A stretch of DNA of 64,000 nt from Xylaria sp. FL1777 (lineage: Eukaryota > Ascomycota > Sordariomycetes > Xylariales > Xylariaceae): the NCBI GenBank assembly GCA_022578965.1, contig MU400549.1:186991-250990 (forward strand), written 5' to 3'. Both the position numbers and the translations under genes were made by a program. This document shows positions 1 to 12,200 of this stretch, in pieces (within the stretch, counting starts at the first letter, position 1; the number at the start of each line of letters is the position of its first letter). Under the pieces are notes generated by a model. That model worked only from the letters and a program-made list of their open reading frames with translations. It was not told the DNA's origin and made no database searches.

Positions 1-3000
1 ATCGCGATATGATTACTTCGTCAATACGACTGTCTCATCCAAGACTGGGCCACCTTATTAGCGCGGATGGGGCATTTACACCATTTCATGTTAGTAATGG
101 AACCGCATCTCATGCGATACTACACTCATAATGGGCCTACTGTACCCATCCGAGAGGTCGGTGGCAATGGACGCATACATCATAGGCATAAAACACCGAA
201 TAGGTCTGGAGGCCCGGGTAGGCCTTATGATGAAGGAAGCCTTGTCCTTGCTTGTGTAACGGTTTTCGAAAGAAAGAAATAGTAGATCTCAGCTTGCTTT
301 GAGCGGGCGCATGAACGAACTCCGTTAAATGTGTGCTTACTACTCCACCAATGTTGTTTTGATAATAGGTGAGCGGTAAAGATTCAGCAGTAGCAACAGT
401 AGGGGGCTAGCGGCGTAGCCTCGGTTCTTTTTCCGTTGCTGCGCATAAGGACGAAGTGGATTGTATTCTTTACTTTACAATATCCATCCATCTGTCTCTC
501 CTGTCGGCCTGGATGCTTTTGTGGGATAGCCCAAGAGAGCAGCTCAGGAGACCGTTTTCACCGAGCTAGTGTGCAGTGTCACGGTCCATCAGAAGGGTGC
601 GCCAGACCCAAGCCGCTGGCGACTAGGATCGACGTTGCGTCGATTTCTTTTTCTGCCCCCTCTGTTTCGGGATTCACATGTGTTGTTTCAGCTGTTGCGT
701 TCTCGCCGTAATACGGACACTAGCGTGTGGTGACAGTCAGTTCAACGAGGGCCTGGCATGTACAGTACGATATAGAGTGCGGACGTACCAAATATGTGAG
801 GGCTGTAGCCGAATACACGGTATTGCTTTCTATAGAGGAGCACTGCAATATCTACCACGAAAGACAACATGTGAACCCTATATTCCGGCGTCCGGGGGAC
901 AGTCAGGGTATCATGTACATGGCAGATCAGTTGAATGTGTGCCGTAGCACAAGTCGCCGAAACGCCATACTTTCAGCCTCGCATGGGGACAGCGCCAGAA
1001 ACGTCAGATCACTGGAGAAATGGGGAGGGTGACACCGCTCTTCGTCTACCATTTTCTTAACTTGATGGAGAGAGATACCCCGGAAATGCAGAACAGGAAA
1101 GAGAAATCGAAAGCCACCCCACGCGGCAGCATGAAGCGAGGTATGGTATGCCGTAGCAGTACACAGCAGGCAAAAGTGACGATGGAATGGGGGGGGTGGC
1201 CAAGATTATCTTCACGCCACAAGTTCTTAGAGGCTTGGCTTAGTTGTGTACAGTATACATCATATAGCCCCCTCACTACCTTTAACGTTAGTTGCCTGCC
1301 GCAGTTGTCGCCACTATCGTTGTACCAGTCTCTGTCCTGGGAGCTGTTGGGATGAGAGACCGGTCCGTGTGAGAAGGTTAACGTGCTGTGTAATACTTTT
1401 ACGCTACAGAAATGATCAACTCTTAGTTATCCAAGCATTAAAGGATGTATCGGCTAGGTACAACGACGGAGTGGGCATACAAGACGCAGCAAGACGCGGC
1501 AATGCCATCGATAGCGGACGCCTCCGACACACATGCCTGGGTCGGCCGTGGACATCCAGGGCCGACCGGTGAGACTTGTCGACTCTAGAATCCGGCTTCG
1601 CCCGAGGGAATAAATGAAATAAAAAAAAATTAACTAAGACTTGTTTGGGCAAGAGTCGACAAATGTGCTGAAAAGAAAGGTGCTGGGAGAGACAGACTGT
1701 GGTTACCTGGTCCCCTGATGCATACACATTGCGTGCGGGTTGGCTTACGCTACATTTTATAGCTACCTTGAGCTTATGCTTACGGTGTACATGGACGAAT
1801 GAGAAAGAAGGAAATATAAGTAAAGAGCTCACACTTTCCTCGAGACGCAGAGCGAAATAATACAGTGCGCCTGGATGCTTGCGTGTCCCCGTGGCGAGTC
1901 TGGAGTTGCCTACCTACCTTGAGCTTTTAGTTGAATTTAGACTATGTATTATCCCCCGTTTACAATGCCATAACGAGCTCGAGAGGTCAATGGCCTATGG
2001 GGGAGTTCGGACCAATTCCCTTATTTGCAAAGGCTAGATCGACATTATTACTTGGGAGTTGCTTTTGACGTTTTGCTGGATCCATTTGCCAAGGAATCTT
2101 AATAATGGTTGTTCTATTTATACATTTGGCACTAGACAAATCTCGGTTCGTTCTTAGCTGCTGGAAGTATGTCTGTATCGTCATCTGGCCCTTCGGATCA
2201 GTCGATATGGTATGTAGATGCCTATTCACTAGACAGAGTTCGTAGGGTTGTTACCGAGTTTGTCTTGACCTAATCACAGAGTTCACGCGGGAGTTCCCGG
2301 AATTAAGCTAAGCATTATTTCTTTTGATATGTAGTGCTGTACAATGAGTCCCATAACACAACCTAACGCTAGGTTGCGTAGAGTTTTGTCTCTGGTTCGA
2401 GAAATGGACAGATGACTACCTACGAGGAATGTCAGTGCTATTTGCCCTGTAACCTTAAGGATGCAACTATTCTACGGTGAAGTCAGTCATAAGGTGTTGG
2501 ACAAATTGATATGATCTGTGTTCAGCTTCCAGCTACACTACCTAACCTAAGTATTACAAAGTAGTCATCTGAACAATGTCACGCGTAAACACCTGCCTTG
2601 CATTAGGGCCATCTGGGCTCTAGCTTTGCACTAATGCACTATTATAGTGTGGGAATTTCGAGGAGTAATATGATTTTTAGATGTTTTGTCAACCGACTAT
2701 TTGTAGCGGTTATAATCTCCTTCCCGAAGACAATAATAACGAGACAACGGAGTATTCCTACATCTATGATGGCTTCGTGAATGTAAAACCAGCCGGGGTC
2801 CTATAGAAAGTGAAGGAATAAACAAGCAAGCAAAAATCTAATGTCAGCCAGTCAAATGCACCTCCCACCTAAAAAACGCCTTGACCATAAGATATAAACA
2901 TATCCCCTTGTATTAGTCCGATCATCACTGCCGTTTTGGTATCCTTCTGAATCAATCATGATGTGCGGTGTGCTCGAAAACCCAATACTCCAATCCTGGT

Positions 3001-3133
3001 CCCTTTTCCGCCCAATTATGGTGGTGAAATGTCGTCGCTCCGATCATGCTGATGTGTTCAACGCTTTCCGCTGCCAAATGCGAAATGATAGTCCAAGTCC
3101 AGAATCGTCCGAATAATATCTAACAATAAAATA
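1..3133. other. gene-empty left flank
   Basis: No open reading frame here resembles a protein family I know. The longest, about 138 codons on the minus strand near 1.4-1.8 kb, has no family motif or splice structure and looks like chance. Base composition is mixed and no long repeat was seen. From about 2.9 kb the sequence is probably the 3' flank of the zinc-finger gene that ends at 3134. Confidence 0.5.
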
Positions 3134-4584
3134 TTAGGCCGGCTCCGGTTTTATCGGGCCTGAGGAGCCGGATGGCCCGTCCAGATCCCTTTTTGAGTCA
3201 TCCTCTGGGGAACCGCCGTGTCCACTTTTTGGTGATGTCTTCCCATTATTGCCACAACCTTTCACCAGCCGATGGCGCTATCTCTTATTAGTGATGACCA
3301 CTTAATAGTGTGAATGTTCGCTTACCTTCAAGGCATCTTTACGAGAAAATGCCTTATCACAATACTCACATGGGTAGGGTTTAACAGCAAGATGTATTCG
3401 CTTGTGCCTTTTTAAATCATGGTTTCTATTGAATGATTGGGGGCACGTATCACATCTGTAAGGACGGTCCTGTTGCGAGTTTGGAGCCCCGGCGTATATG
3501 CCATGATGAGGGAGCGCATGCCCCGTATGGTGGTAGGCATTTAGGGGATTGGTGGCACCCATGAGGTGCATTTGGCCGCCCGGATTGCCCATGTTCGAAA
3601 GCACCATGGGTCCCAAGCCAGGAACAGGAGTGGAATAGTTATAGTGTCTATTACCATAAGGCGGAAGAGCTCCCATAGGACCATGATGCTGTGAAGTCAA
3701 GGCCGGGATCGCTCTCGTTGGGCCCCCTGTTGTTGACGGAGATAGCTGCGTAGGAGACGGGTGTGGCGGAGGAAATGATGGGAATGAAGTCTGCTGGGAT
3801 GTGGACGATGGTGCTGTGTAATAACTAGGCGTCGGAGGTGGTCTTGAATAATTTTCGGACGGCGCAGACGCTGCGGGTGTGGGAGGTTGCGAAGTCTGAG
3901 AACTTAGCATTGCGTGCTGTAAATGCTGCGTATGTGAGGGCTGCGAAGGGAAACTTGAATGGCTTGTGGCGCCCCCTGCAATTGACATCGAATATGAGTG
4001 ATTGACATTATCGTATGCCGGTGCCAAACCATCTGCTGTTGCCGGCGATTGGGAGCTTCTCGTGCTGTAGCCTGGCTGGCCTGTCCCCCCCGGTGCGCCT
4101 GGTGCGCTCGGAGAGTACAAATGACGGCTGTAGTTGGATGACATCACGCCAGGCTGCGCCCCCGGAGTTATCGAGCCGTATGTATAGGAGGAATTATTCG
4201 ACATGGACCAACCGGGATGGTTACTATATTGTGTAATGCCTGTGTGCGGGCTGTGCGAACTACTACTGTTGAGACTCGTGGAGGGTGGACTTATACTGTC
4301 ACTCACTCCTGACGATGAAGTTAGATAATTGCTGATAAGAATTCGCGGGAGGGTGTGTTACAAACACGGCAAAGAAGTCTCTTGCGGAGACTCGGAAGAG
4401 GAAGAGGAAGAGGAAGAGGTTTGAGGGTGGTGATGGGTAATGGGTAATGAGGAAAGCGATGAGAAGCTGTCATACTCGGTATTTGGGAGTCCAAGGACGT
4501 ATTGGGAGGAGGAAGATGGAACTGAGGAAGACCGCCAGCTGCTGGTCGACGAGAGAGAATGCTCTGTGAGGCGGCGGAGTCCAT
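3134..4584 (-). CDS. C2H2 zinc-finger transcription factor (MtfA/CRZ1-like finger pair)
   Basis: Likely nuclear DNA-binding regulator. The main exon (4308-3326) is rich in Ser, Pro, Gln and Tyr and ends with two C2H2 fingers: RPYRCDTCPQSFNRNHDLKRH, then PYPCEYCDKAFSRKDALK. A 48-base intron (3278-3325; GTAAGC donor, CTAAT branch, TAG acceptor) splits finger 2. The last exon (3277-3134) completes it with RHRLVKGCG and a short tail ending at TAA. The open frame reaches upstream only to a GTG, so an earlier exon is needed. A CAG acceptor lies at 4309-4311, and the ATG at 4584 opens MDSAASQSILSRRPAAGGLP, typical of this family. The donor of that first intron is unresolved: a GTAACA candidate would create a stop, while GTATGA or GTGTTT keep the frame. 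Assignment to MtfA rather than CRZ1 is inference from the fingers. Confidence 0.8.
3278..3325 (-). other. intron splitting zinc finger 2
   Basis: A 48-base intron with GTAAGC donor, a CTAAT branch-like site and a TAG acceptor. It joins DALK to RHRLVKGCG in phase 0 and so restores the second zinc finger; reading through gives a stop within seven codons. Confidence 0.85.
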
Positions 4585-6129
4585 GCTTCTTTTCAATACA
4601 CCCCGTCCTCCCTCTCTTTGCCTCACTATTTCTCTCGTGCTCCCAGTCCCACACCACTCACGCTCCCTGGTATCTATTCTTCTTTCACACGGATGCTCCC
4701 GGTTGAGAGATGGAGAGGGTCCAGGTCCGGTCGCCGCAGAGTCAGTCCTAAAGGTTCGATTATAAAATCGCCAGATTCGCCGGGACCGGTCTAGTATTCG
4801 CCGCCTTTCGTGTATCAAAAGATGGTATAGCTGCCACCTCCTATCTACTCTCTTACAGCCCCCCAGACTCTGTTGTCAAGATCGGGTTGTGTACAATGTT
4901 TGTTCAACGGTGTCCTAGAAAGAACGAGGGTCCTTTGATCTTGGCTACCGTGAAGAGTTGAGTCAGACTACACGTACAGAGGCGCTGCGGCGTCGCTGTG
5001 ATGGTCCAAGTGCCGGAATAGACTTTGCCTTAAGTGTGATAGACGAATCGAAAGGATGGAACAAATAAGGCGTTCGCGCTGCCTCCAGGCGCCAACAAAC
5101 TCCCACTACAGCTGCCGATAGCTTCGGGTGTAGACCGAGGCGCGGCTTATATCGTGGTTCCAGTGGCCACAGGCTGTGGTGCTTCCTGCTGCTTATACAC
5201 ACCTACAAGCGCTTGGGGTCGCGAGCTTCGAAGCAAATAAGTAATAAATAGATACCTAGGTTAGATAGATACGACTTGGACTTAGATATAGGTGGGTTGT
5301 GGAGACGTCGATCATCGGGAGGCGCCTGTCGTAATATATATGGTCCCGGGCTTGCATGGACCGTAGGAACCTCTGTACAATGTACGGGTACATATTAGTT
5401 TTAGGCTGACCGACGTATGTAGGTGGCTAGTCGTACAGCTAGGTACAGGAGGGACAGGAAGTACAGGAGGTGCAGGAGGTACGGCAGTATACCGTCGTTC
5501 TGAAGATGAGCTTTGCAGCCTCTGTGGCTTTCACATTCTTCGCTGGGTTAGTCGGATGTCTCGTCCTCTGGGTGGCCCATCTGACCTATAAACAAACATA
5601 CCGCATGTACAGCTGTACCCAAGAGAGCGAGCGAGAGACCGGCTAGGAGAAAGGTTGTCTCGTGGCACGTGTCGTATGTTGTAGCGAATACTTGGTCTTT
5701 GCAGCTGCCAACGGCGCTTTTGTAAGTCTACGACACTGAAACGCCCCTTGCGGGAGTGGGTGGCCTAGCCCAGGGACCGGGAAAGAAAAGGATATGCGAC
5801 CCCGGACTAGCTTGGTCAAGCTGAGGTCGCTAGTTGACTTAGTCTCCCGAGGTATAGTTTTGGTCACCCTCCTCTTTAGATTAGGATTACGGTGAAAAGT
5901 ACAGATGATTGTTCTGATAGGCATGTTGACAGCTGAGTATGTCCTGAAAAGCTCCCGTGTCATAATACCAAAGGAAATACGAGAGAGAAGAAAAAAGAAG
6001 ATGAAGAAGAAGAAAAAGAAGAGGAGGCAAACACTCGAGGAAAACCCGCGGGTAAGAAGAAGAAGGTCTACTCACTGTGATATGTCCGATCTCTACTTGT
6101 TCGTCTTTTTCAGACAAGCAACTGAGATC

Positions 6130-6153
6130 ATGTATGTATGTATGTATGTATGT
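6130..6153. repeat. (TGTA)n microsatellite
   Basis: About six tandem copies of a TGTA/TATG tetranucleotide, seen directly. Confidence 0.9.
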
Positions 6154-9100
6154 ACTCTATATCCAGACACCTACGCAGTAAGCTTGTGCCTTACATATAG
6201 GCCCTATAGCACGGTTATTTCGCTGAGCGAGATTCAAGCATACCTACTTATACCTAAAGAGGTAGTTTCTGGCAGGTATTAGAGTTCAGAGCCCTCGAAA
6301 CTCTGTCTTTGTGTGTCTTATTGTCTTCTTCCAAATTAGGCTTAATCTCGAGGCATTCCTGCAGCCAAAGACTTGTTAAGGCAGGGAATCTCTGTGCGGT
6401 CTGGGCCGGCGGCAACAAGCGCGTGCACGCAGACAGGCGTAGGCTACACTACTGAGGGACGCAGGGAAGATGTACTGTATGTACTGTATGTAGCGAATAA
6501 AGCCGGATTATTAATATCCCAGCCCTAGGGAAGATAGTGATGTGAATTGTGATGTTGCAGGCAATCCAAAAGGGCGAAATACCTAGCCAATACAGCTCTC
6601 GAATAGGTTGTGAATCAATAACGCGGATCACACCAACTCCGCAGGCGGATCGAGGATGCGTGACTTTGCCAGACCGATGCAGGTTGTGAGACACAGCCAG
6701 CCAGCCAGGAGGAAGGATGAAGGAATAAGGACGGGCGAAGACGACAGGTGAAGCACCCAGCAGTCAATGTGAAGACGGGGATTACCTCAGTAATGGAAGA
6801 AGGCAGCAGAATCAGAAGAACCAGAATCTAAGCTGCCAGTGGTTGCCTTGCTTTCCCTCTCACACTCTCGCTCTCCCTAGATCACACACTCTCTTTCTCT
6901 CTCGGTCCCCTTCACGAGGACTTGCAAGGGCTAGCTTGTTAGTGAGAAACCTAGCGAAGAGAGAACCCACCTGATAGGTTTAGTGAACCATCAACAGCGA
7001 AAGGGCTTGGCTCTTACAGTAGTGTAGGTGTCTGAGTGAGACGTGAGAGAAGAGACAAGGCTAGAAACCCTTGCGCATCCTTTCTGATACCCACTCCAGG
7101 GCTCCATACTCCCAATATTCTGGGTGCATCTGTACGCTAACTAATATCCGTGGCATAAATAGAATACTTATTATGATGAGTATAGGTACCGTACACTACT
7201 GTTGACATGCCGAGAGCACACTTCATGTCACTACTCTACACAGCGTAAACTTGCTATAATGATACTAGTCTTTTTTGTAATGCATTTTGAGCTTAACTGA
7301 TGACCTCACGTAGATATCCTGCTTCCTTCAATCCGGAGATACCTATATTTCACCACAATAACCCCCCTCGGAAGATCCTGGCACGTGGTTTTTCTTTTCT
7401 TTTTTCGTTCCTCCGCTTCTTAGTCGTCAATTGGATTATAATTGTTCCTATAGAGATAACCGCGATCATCATCATCATCATCATTGCTCGTGCTTACGGA
7501 GTGAAGCTGGACATCCTCAACACGTTGCGCTGAATGCGCAGTGAGCATCTTTGGGGCAAGAGTTGGAAATTAGCTGCTGAGATCCCCGATGGGATGGTCG
7601 ACTAGGGTTTTCCACCTCCCCCCTGTCATCAAATATGCATTTGACAAGGATCTTGATCGCTTGGCTGGGAGTCCGCCACCAACCCTGGTCTGAAATCAGA
7701 ATGGGACTTTGAACTACGACATGTACTGCGTGCACTACTCTACATCGTAGAAGGGATGGAGGTCAACGCCGACTATTGTTCGCGGATGTTGCTGGGGCAT
7801 CCTTGCAATATTCACTTGAGAAATGACTTCTATAACATTCGAATTAGTATACCGTTTTCTTTGACATGAGGCATGAATGGAAACACCGTACTTTCGGTAC
7901 AAGATCTGCGTTTCTTCTGCCACTAGACTACCAAGGACATTACTATCCAACCTATTGTCTTGGCGTGTGATCAGCGATGTGCCATCCGATGCGAGTTTAG
8001 CTTCGCCCAGCTGGAGCGGAGTCTGTCGATTGCGGCTGGATCTGCTTCAGCAGGCTCTGAGTCTCCGACTTTGGGTTCTTTGGGAGGGGTTATGACGGTT
8101 GTCATCACCTACAGTACTACGATTCCACCTTTCCCAATTGGTGTCCATCCCACACCGAAGGAAGAGAAAATAATTCTTGGAATTTCTATCTGTCCGTGAC
8201 TCGCTAGATTGAGCAGTTTGTAAGAGTTTTGTGTGTCGCAATTATGGAGAAAACGCGGGCGAGCCCAGCGCTCTAGATGATGTACTCGCGTGCATACTGG
8301 GTAGGTGATGTTTTTGACCTATCGCATCTTGAGCTCTCCTCAGCAGTCCATCTTACACAACAACCATGTTTTCAGCTCGCAACAATTACTTCGTGACAAC
8401 GACAACACTGCTTGTTCAACCGCCGCTAGGGAGTGCTCAAACAAGCGGGCGTGCGCACGCACCTTGGAACAGCAACCCCGTAAGGCTGTGTACCATACTG
8501 GTACTTGCCATATCTATTTGGCATTTCCGGGTATCAAGTCGCAGCATAAACCTCATCTCGAAGGGCAGCATGTGGTAGGAGGTGCTCAAATGCAACAAGG
8601 ACCAGAGAGCAAGGGTGCCCTGGCACTATCTCCTATCCACATCGGGACGTTTTGGGACTATGAGAGCTGTAGTGTAGTAAGGACCCTGCTTACTGGTTGA
8701 TCTCGAGTCAGTGTACCTAGTTGTTTGCTACTGTGTCCTTCAGCGCTGTACGCTGTTCTGGTAGGTAGTTGACATATACGAGGTATACAAGTGCAGAGCA
8801 GACTGTCATTTCTGGGAAGAATAACTGATGGACAGGGAAGACGACTTTGAATGTGGTAGATAGTAAAATAAGGCATCAAGGAGCGACCAGGTGGTATAAT
8901 GTACTTACACCGGATCGGTCCATCTAGCATGACCCGGATAGAGAGCATGCCAGCGTAGCTACACTACCACACTACTTATTAGTATAGATAGTCTAGGAGC
9001 ATCTGCATCCGTTGAAATTTCGGAAGGGATGCTGCATGCTGCAGTCCATTTTCCGAGCATGGGTCTGGTCACTTGAGCACACAGGTGTGGTGCACTACGT

Positions 9101-9177
9101 ACATACATACACTATCTACTGTGCTGTTTGACACGCACACAGGTGAATTTACAGACGCTGATAAGATAGATCCCCCG

Positions 9178-9213
9178 CATGGCATGGCATGGCATGGCAT
9201 ACCATGGCATACC
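9178..9213. repeat. (GGCAT)n pentanucleotide repeat
   Basis: About seven tandem five-base units, mostly GGCAT with two ACCAT variants, in the gene-empty stretch. Confidence 0.9.
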
Positions 9214-12200
9214 ATCAGTCTAGACGGCTTGCACATGCTATAGTAGAGGGGAGAGACAGAGACGGAATATGTGTGACGGGCTGTTATCCAATGAAGCCGG
9301 TGAGACATTGATCATCTTCTAAATTTTCTGCCTTTTTCTTTTGCGCGTTGTTATGAGACGATTGGTTAGCCTCGATCATAAATGCGTGGTTCTTTTTCAA
9401 TCTATGATAGCTTTGGGGATAGCTCTAGTCTAAGCTGGGGCCGAAGTCAAGGGCTAACCGGCACACTGCGGTAAAGAGTCGGTCTACCCTACGCAGGATG
9501 ATGAGTCCTGTACCGGCTAGGTCTGTGAATTTGGGCTAGCATGCTGCGTTTGCTACCTCCAGTTGACATCCCTCTATTGGTTCGTCTATCCTTTCTGTCT
9601 AGGAGAAGAAGAAAAGGTGTCTTTGTTACGCCGGCTTCGGTCTCTTTTCATCGGTTCATGACCTTGATGTCATTCTCACCGGCTAAGTCTGACCGTTGAT
9701 GGTATGACTGTGCTGTCCGAATTGTTTATTACAGGACCAGAGACGACGCTCAGTGCTATGGTCGATCGTGGTCATGCTCACGCTCAGAGGCGAAAGGCTT
9801 AATTTTAGATACCCGATTCCAGGACTCAGGAGAGATTGCTTGACAAGCGATTTCCATGTGGTGCCGGGGCAGACAAAGGAGTAAGAATAAAAATAAGCAT
9901 TGTGTGACACCGACTTACACCGTCAATCAAAGCTGACAGGTGAAAGGATTCCGAAGAATGCCGCAGGCTACATACAGTACGCACTGCTTATACTGTGCCC
10001 ATGTGTTCCTTCAACTCTCTCAGCACTTATCCCGATAAGACGCAGTTACGTGTAAGTGTTTTCGGTCCCAAGGTCAGCAGGAGACCTATTTCGTGACAGC
10101 GGCCATCGCTGCCTTGGGCACCGTTGTCTACCGGCAAACATCGATAAGCTCGTAAGATAGAGACCATCAGATCTGTACTACTAACCCACGATGCCATGCG
10201 TGCCCATGCGTGGCGTCTACCATAAGGGCTCGGGAGGCTATAGCCCTGCAACCTTGGCACAATCTCGGGTTGTCTAGGCGGCTGCGTGGCGCAAACTACC
10301 TAAAAGGTTAATTGAGGTATTACGGCAAGTCGTAGGTAGAAACACTGGGCTGCCGTGAATACGCAGTACGTGTATACGCATCCCAAGGCTGATGTTGCTG
10401 TCCACAACTTAACATGACAGACATTGCACTCATTCGGCCGGTTCATATTCTGTGCCAACTCACCAAGATCAACCCACACAGACAGACTGGTAGTCGATAA
10501 TCGGAGCACAGCACAGGGGCCGCTAGGCAATGCCGGTAACCGGAGTGCATTGTTCATCCGTCGCCCTCGAGCAACAGGTCCCAAGAATGGAAGTGTCCGC
10601 ATCGTTGGCCCGCAATTGGGGAAACCGATGCTGAGATGGGTTGCTTGATTTGCTCGGAACGATGCAGACATGTCACTGTCTTGCATGTCTCGGGAGGATG
10701 CAGACTTCGACAAGTCTTCCGGGGCCGTGGCGAGCCGAACCCGGTCGACACGGCCTACTGGCCACTTCATCATTAGGATGCCCTTCATTTGGCAATATCG
10801 TAGGTATGTGTTAATATAGACACAGCTCCATCTAGTCTCTCGCCATGTACGGCAAACCCCCACGTCACACATCATCACAGTTCCAGCACCATTTTTAATA
10901 ATAGGGTCCCAGCCGCTTAGTCTGGTGCAGGGGCTCAGGGAACGCATCCACTCCTAGAGTCTAGACTTTCTACCATCCTTGGCTGAAAAGGAGAGCTTTC
11001 CGAGCGGAGTGCGCTACCGAGTGCTGGGATGTCTATACTGCGTAACTGTAGGCTAGTGTGCATTACATACCGGTACCATGGTCATATGAGTAGGTAGCTT
11101 GAACTACTACTATGCAGTATCTTGAAAACGTACGCAATTAGGTACCATACACTCCAAAAGCGTACTGCCACTAGTCTGTGCAGATTGCTGGCAAGATGAT
11201 CGATCGACTTAATCATACTGTACAAGGGCTCTCATGCGTACAGATAGGCGTGAGGTGACGCTGCCAAGACTGTATCGAGGGATGGCCAGACTCACTACAT
11301 ACCCAGTAATAAGGCCATAACTTTTCGGTACCATCCGTGTTACTCGGAGCAATACGAAGCGCCTGATATCCATCCTTCTCTGGCAATCCCGCGTCAATAC
11401 TGTGTAACCAGTACGGTCAGGTCAGCAAGCAGGCTTGGTCGCCTCTGTTGGACCTGGCCGGTAGGGAGTGTATGCGTAGGAGGTATGGTTGACTGACAGC
11501 ACGGGGGTTCACTACCTTGGTTCCCTAGCTGACTTTGATCGCTCGTTGAACATATGACAGAAAGACAGATAGTCAGTTCATTTTCCGTCGCATCTTGATT
11601 CGAGCCTTGCGTTTCTCGTCGCTAGAAACTAGCCTAGTCGATATACTACGTAGCATCCATATCGCCTGACCCAATCAAAACAAGAACCCAAGCTTCTCCA
11701 ACCCGTCGGATGTACCACGCGCAAGTGGTATACCTACGCTAGATAGGACCAGCGATCTCATCGCAAGCCACCAGACCCAAAGACAAGATGTGGCTGCAGG
11801 AGCCGCCGTCGCATGGCCCAAGAACGATGCAACCTTAATATTGGGCATGGGCTCCGCCGCCGACCCTTGCGGAACGACCAATTTACAAACAATACACGAC
11901 GTTAGGTACCTAGACGATATTAACAAGCGGTATATACAAGCTACAGCATGCTTACCGACCTAGTGTATTCCCCCGCGCGACCAGCAAGTACACTATTGTA
12001 GCTTCGTACCGAAATAGAGGAGCAGTCGGCTCGTACCAGAGATCATGACAAATACCTTACCCGCACCCTGTCAGGGGGGCGCCGTGCCTATCAATTTCTA
12101 TTTTCTCCTAATATTTCTGTCGTGCCTTTCAGCCGCGAATCCCATACATGTATACACGAGACTTGCAGTGTTGTATCTTGTATGATTTGCAGTGTTTTAC

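Noticed and set aside
1416..1832. 138-codon minus-strand frame near the left end
   Set aside because: No motif, no intron signals and no family resemblance.
9490..9545. GGATGATGAGTCC resembling a hammerhead ribozyme core
   Set aside because: The core needs CTGATGA and a following GAAA; the C is replaced and no GAAA with pairing stems was found.
10300..10947. 215-codon open frame on the minus strand
   Set aside because: No family motif, no splice context, scattered rare residues such as Cys and Trp, and overlapping open frames on the other strand; it fits a chance frame in non-coding DNA.
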